Assembly (NCBI GenBank): GCA_947070915.1
Contig: CAMTDY010000071.1
Span: 1 to 13,018 of the forward strand
DNA length: 13,018 nucleotides
Origin: an uncultured Roseburia sp.
GTDB lineage: Bacteria; Bacillota; Clostridia; Lachnospirales; Lachnospiraceae
Direction of reading: 5' to 3'
The notes beneath the pieces were generated by a model. It was not told the origin of the DNA. It saw nothing but the letters and a program-made list of their open reading frames with translations, and made no database searches. The position numbers and the translations under genes were made by a program. Below are positions 1 through 6,472 of the stretch, one piece after another (positions within the stretch are counted from its first letter, which is position 1; each line of letters opens with the position of its first letter).

Positions 1-46
1 CCCACGAGCCTTATCGTCGGCAGCGTCAGATGTGTATAAGAGACAG
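1..46 (+). other. Untrimmed Nextera (Tn5) sequencing adapter
   Basis: Not genomic DNA. Bases 28-46 read AGATGTGTATAAGAGACAG, the 19-bp Tn5 mosaic end used in Nextera kits, and bases 14-27 read TCGTCGGCAGCGTC, the Read 1 adapter part in front of it. Bases 6-13 (GAGCCTTA) match, from memory, the Nextera XT i5 index S521, and bases 3-5 (CAC) match the end of the P5 primer. The genomic insert therefore starts at base 47. This means the window begins at a contig end and nothing upstream of base 47 can be inferred from it. Confidence 0.97.
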
Positions 47-67
47 GTATTTTAGGAGGGACAGCTA

Positions 68-586
68 TTGAATAGAAAAACACGTGTGACAAAAAAGAAT
101 TTCAAGGTTTTTTGTGAAGGAGATACTGAATACAATTATATTGATGAAATGCGTCGGCAGAAAAGATTATCTATTGCCTTAAAACTGGTAAACATGAAAG
201 GCGGTGGTTATAGTGATTTTCTAGAACAAGTTAAAATTGACGGCACCACAAATTGTCTGGCAAAATTTATAATCATTGATGGCGACCGGGCAGTAATGGA
301 AGAAGGCGAAAAGAAAAACCTACGTGAACTTTTAGAGTACTGCATACTACAAAACCGAAGCGGAAGAATTCCACATTTTTTAATTGTTGATTACCCTGAT
401 TTTGAATATATTGCATGTTTGCATACACCGAAATATAAAGGTCAGAATGTTGCACAATATATTATGAAAGAACTGGGGTATAAAAGTGTTGATGATTTTA
501 AGGCGGACGAAAAGGTTTATAAAGTTCTTAATACAGATGGAAACTCTTACGACCAAATGCTATCCCTGCTAAGAAAAGAAAATTGA
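68..586 (+). CDS. RloB-like TOPRIM-type protein (putative phage defence)
   Basis: A 172-residue protein resembling the RloB family, which is often found beside an AAA ATPase (RloA-type) in restriction or abortive-infection loci. What is seen: an acidic EG-x-TE motif near the N-terminus (E17, T20-E21 in FCEGDTEYNY), a DGD motif after a hydrophobic strand (D71, D73 in FIIIDGDR), and a PDFEY motif (residues 110-114) where RloB proteins usually have a P-x-FE-x-W pattern. These fit a TOPRIM-like nuclease fold. The start is TTG at 68, chosen because AGGAGG (54-59) lies 8 bases upstream. Members I know of are usually somewhat longer, about 200 residues, so the C-terminus may be truncated; it ends just before a hairpin. 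DNA here is AT-rich (19/60 G+C in 121-180, against 36/60 in 2161-2220 inside leuB), suggesting transfer. A partner ATPase would be upstream, off the contig. The family call is fairly likely; an active defence role is inference. Confidence 0.72.
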   Translation: MNRKTRVTKKNFKVFCEGDTEYNYIDEMRRQKRLSIALKLVNMKGGGYSDFLEQVKIDGTTNCLAKFIIIDGDRAVMEEGEKKNLRELLEYCILQNRSGRIPHFLIVDYPDFEYIACLHTPKYKGQNVAQYIMKELGYKSVDDFKADEKVYKVLNTDGNSYDQMLSLLRKEN

Positions 587-599
587 TTTCTTAAAATGC

Positions 600-667
600 G
601 AGAGAGGTGCGGGCGATTTTTGAGACCGGCTAAACTGCCAGCTCCCAAAATCGTCCGCACCCCTCTT
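600..667. terminator. Long imperfect hairpin between convergent genes
   Basis: Arms 602-625 and 642-665 pair over about 24 bases with a few mismatches and G-U pairs (core GGTGCGGGCGATTTT against AAAATCGTCCGCACC), extendable by about two pairs outward. It starts 14 bases after the RloB-like stop codon. The + strand tail is only TCTTT followed by A's, so as an intrinsic terminator for that gene it is imperfect. On the - strand the tail is GCATTTT, so it may also work in that direction. The hairpin is plain in the sequence; its function is inferred. Confidence 0.6.
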
Positions 668-668
668 T

Positions 669-709
669 AAAAAGCAGTACAGCATAGTTTATCAGCTATG
701 CCGTTCTGC
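669..709 (-). terminator. Intrinsic terminator of the XRE regulator gene
   Basis: Arms 674-687 (GCAGTACAGCATAG) and 696-709 (CTATGCCGTTCTGC) pair at 12 of 14 positions around an 8-base loop. The A5 run at 669-673 becomes T5 directly after the stem on the - strand, which is the classic rho-independent layout. It lies 25 bases past the stop codon of the - strand regulator gene. Confidence 0.8.
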
Positions 710-734
710 AACAAGGTCTGATATATACCTCTGT

Positions 735-1100
735 CTATTCCTCTTCCAGTTTCAGATCCTTTCCGATCTTAAGCATTTTAAGAATCTTGATTTTTTCTTC
801 CATGGTATAGTGTTTCAAAACTCTTGAGATCTCCTGGTCTACAACGGAATCGTCATCGGCTTCGATCAATTCCGGATTGCCGGCATTGAGAAGGGAATCA
901 ATGGAAATGTGGCAGAGCTTTGAGTAGTACATCAGCACACGAAGGTTGATCTTGGTCCGGTTATTTTCGATGTTGCTGACAAAAGCGATGGTGCTTCCCA
1001 AATCTTTTGCGATCTTTTCCTGGGTGATTCCCTGCTCGTTTCTAAGCTGTTTCATCCGCTTTCCTACTTTATTAAAGTCAATTTTTTCTATTACATCCAT
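735..1100 (-). CDS. XRE-family helix-turn-helix transcriptional regulator
   Basis: A 121-residue protein with a Cro/C1-type helix-turn-helix domain at about residues 13-67: VGKRMKQLRNEQGITQEKIA is the typical first helix pair, followed by a recognition helix in STIAFVSNIENNRTK. The acidic tail (about 75-121, DDDSVVDQEISR and onward) has no domain I recognise and may serve dimerisation. The ATG at 1100 is supported by AGGAGG nine bases upstream on the - strand. It is a single-gene unit with its own predicted promoter and terminator, convergent with the RloB-like gene and divergent from the VanZ-like gene. It could repress itself and its divergent neighbour, or regulate the accessory region; neither is shown. 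Function as a DNA-binding regulator is confident, its targets are unknown. Confidence 0.88.
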   Translation of the reverse strand: MDVIEKIDFNKVGKRMKQLRNEQGITQEKIAKDLGSTIAFVSNIENNRTKINLRVLMYYSKLCHISIDSLLNAGNPELIEADDDSVVDQEISRVLKHYTMEEKIKILKMLKIGKDLKLEEE

Positions 1101-1141
1101 AGTTATATGCCTCCTAATCGAATATGTATATATCTTAGTTT

Positions 1142-1170
1142 ATTATATAGATAGGTTGAAATCAAGTAAA
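1142..1170 (-). promoter_or_regulatory. Predicted sigma-A promoter for the XRE gene
   Basis: On the - strand, TTTACT (complement of 1165-1170) and a perfect TATAAT (complement of 1142-1147) are 17 bases apart, about 40 bases upstream of the XRE start. The -35 is a 4/6 match. It overlaps the predicted + strand promoter, so RNA polymerase probably cannot occupy both at once. Confidence 0.55.
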
Positions 1171-1184
1171 AATTGTAGTATCAT
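1156..1184 (+). promoter_or_regulatory. Predicted sigma-A promoter for the VanZ-like gene
   Basis: TTGAAA (1156-1161) and TATCAT (1179-1184) are 17 bases apart, about 30 bases upstream of the ATG at 1215. Each box is a 5/6 match to consensus. Its -35 box lies inside the spacer of the divergent XRE promoter. Confidence 0.55.
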
Positions 1185-1214
1185 CAAAGAAATTTAAAAA
1201 AATGGAGTGACAGT

Positions 1215-1793
1215 ATGAAAAAATCAGCGTATATCCTGTCTTTTTTTTATAGGAAATTCCGTCCTGTGCGGAGCAAGAATCGCTTTGCGATTCTTAGAGC
1301 GGCGCGATTCTCAGTCGCCGCTTTTTTGCCGGCGGTCATTTGGATGGCTTTCATTTTTTCCTTTTCCGCCGCGCCAGCAGTGGAATCCTCAGAGACCAGT
1401 GACGGGATTTCATATAAAATCGTGAAAGTGATGGCGGCGCTCCCTTTTCTGGACTGGGAAGAAGAGGAGCTGGAAATAAAGGCAGAAGCCCTGCATGTTC
1501 CGATCCGCAAGGCGGCACATTTCAGCGAATATGCACTGCTGGCCGTATTGTGGGCAGCGCCTTTTGGCTATATTACAAAATCCACTAAGAAGAGAATGGC
1601 GGCAGCATTCCTGATATGCCTCATTTATGCTGTCAGCGATGAGATCCATCAATTATTTGTTCCCGGCAGGGATGGAAATGTAAAAGATGTGCTGATCGAT
1701 TCGGCGGGAGCAGGGTCTGGGATTCTGTTATGGCGATTCCTTTTCCATAATTTTTCTTGCCGCCGGAGGGCAAAAAACAGTATGCGGACTTGA
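1215..1793 (+). CDS. VanZ-like family membrane protein
   Basis: A 192-residue membrane protein of the VanZ-like family (VanZ itself gives low-level teicoplanin resistance; most homologues have no known role). Seen: a hydrophobic segment at about 36-53 ending in FSFSA, the RK-x2-HFSEY motif at 99-106, a membrane segment at about 106-120 and another at 128-140, then the family hallmark SDEIHQLFVPGRDGN (141-155) followed by D-x-LIDSAGA and a last membrane segment (about 163-178). The tail is basic. ATG at 1215 follows GGAG (1204-1207) by 7 bases. The first about 40 residues are unusually basic and are encoded partly by a palindromic stretch (1275-1327), so this N-terminus may be an insertion. 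Its in-frame alternatives (TTG 1326, ATG 1344) lack ribosome sites, so 1215 is kept. The stop codon overlaps the -35 box of the leuB promoter. Confidence 0.87.
   Translation: MKKSAYILSFFYRKFRPVRSKNRFAILRAARFSVAAFLPAVIWMAFIFSFSAAPAVESSETSDGISYKIVKVMAALPFLDWEEEELEIKAEALHVPIRKAAHFSEYALLAVLWAAPFGYITKSTKKRMAAAFLICLIYAVSDEIHQLFVPGRDGNVKDVLIDSAGAGSGILLWRFLFHNFSCRRRAKNSMRT
1275..1327 (+). repeat. Two palindromes with terminator-like T run inside the VanZ-like gene
   Basis: The first palindrome is perfect: AAGAATCGC (1275-1283), loop TTT, GCGATTCTT (1287-1295). The second is AGCGGCG (1298-1304), an 11-base loop, CGCCGCT (1316-1322), running into six T's (1322-1327), as in a rho-independent terminator. 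GCGATTCT occurs twice directly (1287-1294 and 1304-1311) and once inverted. CGCCG (1316-1320) could pair instead with CGGCG (1330-1334), giving a competing fold. The stretch is open in the VanZ-like frame. It may be a small mobile palindromic element or an attenuator; both are inference. Confidence 0.6.
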
Positions 1794-1819
1794 CAGTTCA
1801 AGTTGTTTTGCTATATACT
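1790..1819 (+). promoter_or_regulatory. Predicted sigma-A promoter of the leuB operon
   Basis: A perfect TTGACA (1790-1795) is followed after 18 bases by TATACT (1814-1819), or after 16 by TATATA (1812-1817). The -35 box overlaps the stop codon of the VanZ-like gene. The expected transcript start near 1826 leaves a leader of about 55 bases before leuB, too short for a T-box riboswitch. Confidence 0.72.
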
Positions 1820-1842
1820 AAAAAAGTTAATAATTTAGAAAT

Positions 1843-1866
1843 ATGGGTTTTTATACACAAACCCAT
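1843..1866 (+). promoter_or_regulatory. Hairpin just upstream of the leuB ribosome site
   Basis: ATGGGTTT (1843-1850) and AAACCCAT (1859-1866) are perfect inverted repeats with an 8-base loop. The stem ends one base before GGGAGG (1868-1873), the leuB ribosome site. It has no T run, so it is not a terminator. It could influence leuB mRNA stability or ribosome access, or be an operator half-pair; the sequence does not decide. Confidence 0.45.
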
Positions 1867-1880
1867 TGGGAGGAATCTTT

Positions 1881-2966
1881 ATGAACTATCATATCGCAGT
1901 CATCCCAGGCGACGGCATCGGGCCGGAGATCGTGGGAGAGGCAAAGAAGGTATTGAATAAAATTGGCGAGGTTTATGGACATACATTTGAATATGAAGAA
2001 CTGCTAATGGGAGGTTGTTCCATCGATGCATACGGGGAACCGCTGACAGAGGAGACTCTGGAGCGGGCAAAGAACAGTGATTCCGTACTTCTGGGGGCCG
2101 TCGGCGGTAATGTGGGGCAGAGCAACTGGTACCAGCTGCCACCGGATAAGAGACCGGAGGCGGGACTTCTAAAGATCCGTAAAGGCCTGGGGCTGTTCTG
2201 CAATCTTCGGCCGGCGGTGCTTTTTGACGAACTGAGCGGAGCCTGTCCGCTGAAAGAGGAACTGACAGAAGGCGGTTTTGATTTCGTCGTCACGAGGGAA
2301 CTGACAGGAGGACTTTACTTTGGTGAGAGATATACGAAAGAGGTAGACGGCTGTCTGCAGGCTACGGATACTCTTACATATAATGAGATTGAGATCCGAC
2401 GCATCGCGAAATGGGCCTTTGACATTGCGATGAAGAGGAATAAACGGGTCTGTAGTGTAGATAAGGCAAATGTGCTGGATTCTTCCAGACTTTGGAGAAA
2501 GGTCGTGAAGGAAGTCAGCGCGGACTATCCGGAAGTAGAATTGACGGATATGCTGGTGGACAACTGTGCCATGCAGCTGGTGAAGGATCCGAAACAATTT
2601 GATGTGATCCTGACAGAGAATATGTTTGGGGATATTTTATCCGATGAGGCCAGTATGGTGACTGGTTCCATCGGTATGCTGTCTTCGGCGAGTCTCGGCG
2701 AGGGTACGCTGGGACTATATGAGCCGAGTCACGGTTCCGCACCGGATATTGCGGGACAGAATAAGGCAAATCCCATCGCGACTATTTTATCTGCCGCTAT
2801 GATGTTAAAGTATTCCTTTAATCTGATTAAGGAATCTGACGCCATCGAAAATGCAGTAAAGGCAGTGCTGAAAAAAGGGCTGCGGACCATTGATATTATG
2901 GATGAGGGCAAAACCTGTCTGGGAACTGTGGAGATGGGGAAAGCCATCTGTGATGAGATTCACTAG
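1881..2966 (+). CDS. leuB: 3-isopropylmalate dehydrogenase
   Basis: LeuB catalyses the NAD-dependent oxidative decarboxylation of 3-isopropylmalate, the third step of leucine synthesis, in the cytoplasm. The 361-residue length is normal. Seen: GDGIGPE near the N-terminus (10-16), the substrate region RELTGGLYFGERY typical of LeuB rather than isocitrate dehydrogenase, DKANVLDSSRLWR with the conserved lysine, the metal-binding and signature block TENMFGDILSDEAS, and the NAD-binding EPSHGSAPDIAG-x-NKANP. ATG 1881 is chosen over an in-frame TTG at 1866 because GGGAGG (1868-1873) sits 7 bases before it and would be inside the longer form. It is first in an apparent leuB-ilvD-ilvB operon. No leuA or leuCD is present here, so the remaining leucine genes must lie elsewhere. 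Its 3' end is partly duplicated downstream. Confidence 0.96.
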   Translation: MNYHIAVIPGDGIGPEIVGEAKKVLNKIGEVYGHTFEYEELLMGGCSIDAYGEPLTEETLERAKNSDSVLLGAVGGNVGQSNWYQLPPDKRPEAGLLKIRKGLGLFCNLRPAVLFDELSGACPLKEELTEGGFDFVVTRELTGGLYFGERYTKEVDGCLQATDTLTYNEIEIRRIAKWAFDIAMKRNKRVCSVDKANVLDSSRLWRKVVKEVSADYPEVELTDMLVDNCAMQLVKDPKQFDVILTENMFGDILSDEASMVTGSIGMLSSASLGEGTLGLYEPSHGSAPDIAGQNKANPIATILSAAMMLKYSFNLIKESDAIENAVKAVLKKGLRTIDIMDEGKTCLGTVEMGKAICDEIH

Positions 2967-3030
2967 GATAGAAGGATCGGGATGGCTTTGCCATCTGTGA
3001 TGCGATAAACTAGGATAGAAGGATTGGTAT
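2943..3030 (+). repeat. 47-bp tandem duplication of the leuB 3' end
   Basis: Bases 2943-2983 and 2990-3030 match at 36 of 41 positions with a period of 47. The first copy contains the last codons and stop of leuB; the second fills most of the leuB-ilvD gap and ends just before the ilvD ribosome site. At the junction GATGGC-TTT-GCCATC (2981-2995) forms a small perfect hairpin. Most likely an old tandem duplication that has since drifted. Confidence 0.85.
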
Positions 3031-3048
3031 TTGAAAGGAGCAATAGAT

Positions 3049-4719
3049 ATGAAGAGTGATTCAGTAAAGAAGGGGATGCAGACAGCACCACAGCGTTCCC
3101 TGTTCAATGCATTGGGAATGACAAAAGAGGAACTGGAGAAACCATTGGTAGGTATCGTCAGCTCCTATAATGAGATTGTGCCAGGGCACATGAATATTGA
3201 TAAAATCGTAGAAGCAGTGAAACTTGGCGTGGCGATGGCAGGAGGAACCCCCATCGTATTTCCGGCGATCGCGGTTTGTGACGGAATAGCCATGGGGCAT
3301 GTGGGGATGAAATATTCTCTCGTGACCAGGGATCTGATCGCGGATTCTACCGAGTGTATGGCGCTTGCCCATGCCTTTGATGCACTAGTCATGGTGCCAA
3401 ACTGCGACAAAAATGTACCGGGACTTCTGATGGCGGCAGCCAGGGTGAACGTACCGACCGTATTTGTCAGCGGAGGTCCAATGCTGGCTGGACACGTACA
3501 GGGAAAGAAAACAAGCCTTTCCAGTATGTTTGAGGCAGTGGGCGCCCACGCGGCAGGAAAGATGACAGAGGAAGAGGTAGATGATTTTGTCAGCCATGCC
3601 TGTCCGACCTGTGGTTCCTGTTCTGGTATGTACACCGCAAACAGTATGAACTGTCTGACGGAAGCCATCGGCATGGGGCTAAAAGGAAATGGAACGATCC
3701 CGGCAGTGTATTCGGAGCGCATCAAGCTGGCGAAACATGCCGGAATGAAAGTGATGGAGCTTTATGAGAAAAATATTCGTCCAAGGGATATTATGACGGA
3801 GAAGGCATTTATGAATGCCCTGACTGTGGATATGGCGCTGGGATGTTCTACCAACAGTATGCTGCATCTTCCGGCCATCGCTCATGAAGCAGGCGTAGAC
3901 CTGAATCTGGATGAGGCAAATGCCATCAGCGCCAAGACGCCGAATCTGTGTCATCTGGCACCAGCAGGTCATACTTATATAGAAGATTTGAATGAAGCTG
4001 GCGGCGTGTATGCTGTCATGAATGAATTGAATAAAAAAGGACTTCTCCACACAGATCTTATCACAGCGACAGGAAAGACCGTGGGTGAAAACATCGAGGG
4101 ATGCATCAATAAGAATCCAGAAGTGATCCGTCCGGTGGAAAATCCTTACAGTGAGACCGGAGGAATCGCCGTCCTGAAGGGAAATCTGGCGCCAGATTCC
4201 GCCGTCGTCAAACGTTCCGCCGTGGTAGAAGAGATGCTTGTCCACGAGGGACCAGCGCGAGTCTTTGACTGCGAAGAGGACGCTATCGATGCCATCAAGA
4301 ATGGAAAGATCGTGGCAGGGGATGTAGTCGTCATCCGCTATGAGGGACCAAAAGGTGGTCCGGGTATGAGGGAGATGCTCAACCCGACTTCTGCCATTGC
4401 AGGCATGGGCCTGGGATCTTCTGTGGCACTGATCACAGACGGACGCTTTTCAGGAGCCAGCAGAGGCGCTTCCATCGGCCATGTTTCACCGGAGGCGGCA
4501 GTGGGAGGACCGATCGCGCTGGTAGAAGAGGGCGATGTGATCCGGATCGATATTCCCGCCAACAAGCTGGAGCTCGCTGTAAGTGATGAGGTACTTGCCG
4601 AGAGAAGAAAGAACTGGCAGCCGAGAGAACCGAAGATCACCACCGGTTATCTGGCGCGTTATGCCAACCTGGTCACCTCAGGAAATACAGGAGCGATTCT
4701 GAAAAATGAATTGAATTAA
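3049..4719 (+). CDS. ilvD: Dihydroxy-acid dehydratase
   Basis: IlvD dehydrates 2,3-dihydroxy-isovalerate and 2,3-dihydroxy-3-methylvalerate to the 2-oxo acids that precede valine, leucine and isoleucine. The 556-residue product has the family blocks in order: VCDGIAMGH (76-84), NCDKNVPG with C119, and the cluster motif CPTCGSCSGMYTANSMNCLTE starting at C185 (C185, C188, C191). Near the C-terminus are GPKGGPGMREM and TDGRFSGASRG. At residues 44-48 it reads VPGHM, as in the oxygen-sensitive E. coli enzyme, where plant-type [2Fe-2S] enzymes have a PCN cysteine; an oxygen-sensitive cluster is therefore inferred, which suits an anaerobe. ATG 3049 is preferred over an in-frame TTG at 3031 because AAAGGAG (3034-3040) lies 8 bases before it. 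ilvB follows after 30 bases. Confidence 0.97.
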   Translation: MKSDSVKKGMQTAPQRSLFNALGMTKEELEKPLVGIVSSYNEIVPGHMNIDKIVEAVKLGVAMAGGTPIVFPAIAVCDGIAMGHVGMKYSLVTRDLIADSTECMALAHAFDALVMVPNCDKNVPGLLMAAARVNVPTVFVSGGPMLAGHVQGKKTSLSSMFEAVGAHAAGKMTEEEVDDFVSHACPTCGSCSGMYTANSMNCLTEAIGMGLKGNGTIPAVYSERIKLAKHAGMKVMELYEKNIRPRDIMTEKAFMNALTVDMALGCSTNSMLHLPAIAHEAGVDLNLDEANAISAKTPNLCHLAPAGHTYIEDLNEAGGVYAVMNELNKKGLLHTDLITATGKTVGENIEGCINKNPEVIRPVENPYSETGGIAVLKGNLAPDSAVVKRSAVVEEMLVHEGPARVFDCEEDAIDAIKNGKIVAGDVVVIRYEGPKGGPGMREMLNPTSAIAGMGLGSSVALITDGRFSGASRGASIGHVSPEAAVGGPIALVEEGDVIRIDIPANKLELAVSDEVLAERRKNWQPREPKITTGYLARYANLVTSGNTGAILKNELN

Positions 4720-4749
4720 TTACACTATACTGGAAAGAGGTGCATATTT

Positions 4750-6426
4750 ATGCAGTTAAACGGCTCCCAAATCTTAATAGAATGTTTACTGGAGCAAGGA
4801 GTTGACACCATATTCGGGTATCCCGGAGGTGCTATATTAAATGTATATGACGAGTTGTATCGTTATCAGGATAGATTGCGCCATGTGCTCACATCCCACG
4901 AGCAGGGCGCTTCCCATGCGGCAGACGGTTATGCCAGAGCCACCGGAAAGGTCGGCGTCTGTATGGCGACCAGCGGTCCGGGGGCGACAAACCTTGTAAC
5001 GGGAATCGCCACTGCCTATATGGACTCAGTTCCGATGGTGGCGATCACCTGTAATGTTACCCTTCCTCTTCTGGGAAAAGACAGTTTTCAGGAGGTAGAT
5101 ATTGCTGGTGTGACGATGCCGGTGACAAAGCACAGTTTTATCGTAAAGGATATCAATGACCTTGCCGGCGTGTTGAGACGTGCCTTCAAGATCGCCCAGA
5201 GCGGCAGGCCGGGACCGGTACTTGTGGATATCCCAAAGGATGTGACGGCAGCTGTTACAGAGTTTACACCGCAGACACCGGAGATCATCCAGAGAAAGAC
5301 CGATACCATCAAAGAGAGCGACATTGAGGCGGTGGTTCAGGCGATCCGCAGCTCGGAAAAGCCGATGATCTTTGTAGGCGGCGGAAATATCTTATCCGGG
5401 GACAGCGCAGAGCTGAAAGAGTTTGTTAAAAAAGTGGATGCGCCGGTTACGGATACGTTGATGGGAAAAGGCGCTTTTGATGGGACGGATGAATACTACA
5501 CCGGCATGCTTGGCATGCACGGAACCAAAACCGCCAATCTCAGTGTGACGGAGTGCGACCTTCTGATCGCACTGGGCGTGCGTTTTTCCGACCGTGTGAC
5601 CGGAAACGCCAGTAAATTTGCTTACAATGCAAAGATCGTCCACATCGACATCGATGCGGCGGAAATCAATAAAAATATCCAGGTGGATTACTCCATTGTG
5701 GGAGACCTCAAGTCCATCCTGGAGATCTTAAATAAAAAACTGGAGAACCAGTATCATAAGCCCTGGGTTGACAAGGTGCTTGCGAGAAAGGCGGCACTGC
5801 CGCTGCAGTACCGGGATGACGTGCTGACAGGCCCTTATATCATTGAGCGTATCAACGAGCTGACAGGCGGAGACGCCATTATTTCTACAGATGTAGGACA
5901 GCATCAGATGTGGGCGGCACAGTATTTCAAATATAAAAGCCCACGTACTCTCCTCACTTCCGGAGGCATGGGAACCATGGGTTATGGACTGGGCGCCTGT
6001 ATCGGGGCAAAGGTGGGGATGCCGGAGAAGCATGTGTTCAATATCGCCGGGGACGGATGTTTCCGTATGAATATGAATGAGCTTGCCACCGCTTCCCGTT
6101 ATCATATCCCGATCATTCAGGTGATCTTTGATAACCATGCCCTGGGGATGGTTCGCCAGTGGCAGACGTTGTTCTATGGAAAACGTTATTCCAATACAAT
6201 ATTAGAGGATCAGGTGGATTACGTAAAAGTATCCGAGGCGCTGGGAGCAAAGGCATACCGTATCACCAGACGCGAGGAGGTTGATGATGTGCTCAAAGCG
6301 GCGATGGAGTCCGAAGAGCCGGTAGTGATCAGCTGTTCTCTGGCACAGGATGACAAGGTGTGGCCGATGGTGGCACCGGGAGCGCCCATCGAGGAAGCTT
6401 TTGCCGAGGAAGATCTGAAAAAGTAA
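4750..6426 (+). CDS. ilvB: Acetolactate synthase, large (catalytic) subunit
   Basis: This is the ThDP-dependent enzyme that joins two pyruvates, or pyruvate and 2-oxobutyrate, in the first shared step of branched-chain amino acid synthesis. The 558-residue protein has the N-terminal ThDP domain with FGYPGGAIL (22-30) and the catalytic glutamate E51 in SHEQGASHAADGYARATG, a central FAD-type domain, and the C-terminal ThDP motif starting GDG (434-436) and ending DN (461-462). MVRQWQ-x2-FY-x3-YS (from 467) is typical of the anabolic AHAS class rather than catabolic AlsS. ATG 4750 follows AAAGAGG. No regulatory subunit gene (ilvN/ilvH) follows: the next gene is serC, so the small subunit, if any, is encoded elsewhere. 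Together with ilvD and leuB it forms a partial branched-chain operon that lacks ilvC. Confidence 0.96.
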   Translation: MQLNGSQILIECLLEQGVDTIFGYPGGAILNVYDELYRYQDRLRHVLTSHEQGASHAADGYARATGKVGVCMATSGPGATNLVTGIATAYMDSVPMVAITCNVTLPLLGKDSFQEVDIAGVTMPVTKHSFIVKDINDLAGVLRRAFKIAQSGRPGPVLVDIPKDVTAAVTEFTPQTPEIIQRKTDTIKESDIEAVVQAIRSSEKPMIFVGGGNILSGDSAELKEFVKKVDAPVTDTLMGKGAFDGTDEYYTGMLGMHGTKTANLSVTECDLLIALGVRFSDRVTGNASKFAYNAKIVHIDIDAAEINKNIQVDYSIVGDLKSILEILNKKLENQYHKPWVDKVLARKAALPLQYRDDVLTGPYIIERINELTGGDAIISTDVGQHQMWAAQYFKYKSPRTLLTSGGMGTMGYGLGACIGAKVGMPEKHVFNIAGDGCFRMNMNELATASRYHIPIIQVIFDNHALGMVRQWQTLFYGKRYSNTILEDQVDYVKVSEALGAKAYRITRREEVDDVLKAAMESEEPVVISCSLAQDDKVWPMVAPGAPIEEAFAEEDLKK

Positions 6427-6444
6427 GTTTCGCCGGGGGAAACC

Positions 6445-6472
6445 CTGACTGAATATACCAATGATTTATAAA
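6445..6472 (+). promoter_or_regulatory. Weak possible promoter before serC
   Basis: CTGACT (6445-6450) and TATAAA (6467-6472) are 16 bases apart in the 71-base ilvB-serC gap. Both are imperfect matches. A short 5-bp hairpin GTTTC/GAAAC (6427-6443) precedes it without a T run, so I do not call a terminator. serC could equally be read from the leuB promoter. Confidence 0.3.

Noticed and set aside
1755..1777. TTGCC/GGCAA hairpin with an A run near the end of the VanZ-like gene
   Set aside because: It could only terminate - strand transcription, and there is no - strand gene there; the stem is five pairs.
1820..1850. Possible CodY box (AATTTAGAAATATGG) near the leuB promoter
   Set aside because: It matches the AATTTTCWGAAAATT consensus at only about 10 of 15 positions in AT-rich DNA, which is expected by chance.
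1794..1880. T-box or classical leucine attenuator before leuB
   Set aside because: The leader is only about 55 bases, with no T-box sequence, no terminator and no Leu-rich leader peptide.
1866..1880. TTG start for leuB at 1866
   Set aside because: The ribosome site would lie inside the coding region; ATG 1881 has ideal spacing and matches the usual LeuB N-terminus.
3165..3725. Long - strand open frame opposite ilvD (186 codons)
   Set aside because: It is a shadow of ilvD codon use: no ribosome site, no recognisable domain, and ilvD is unambiguous. The same holds for the other frames opposite or inside the named genes.
6427..6443. Terminator after ilvB
   Set aside because: The stem is only 5 bp (GTTTC/GAAAC) and no T run follows.
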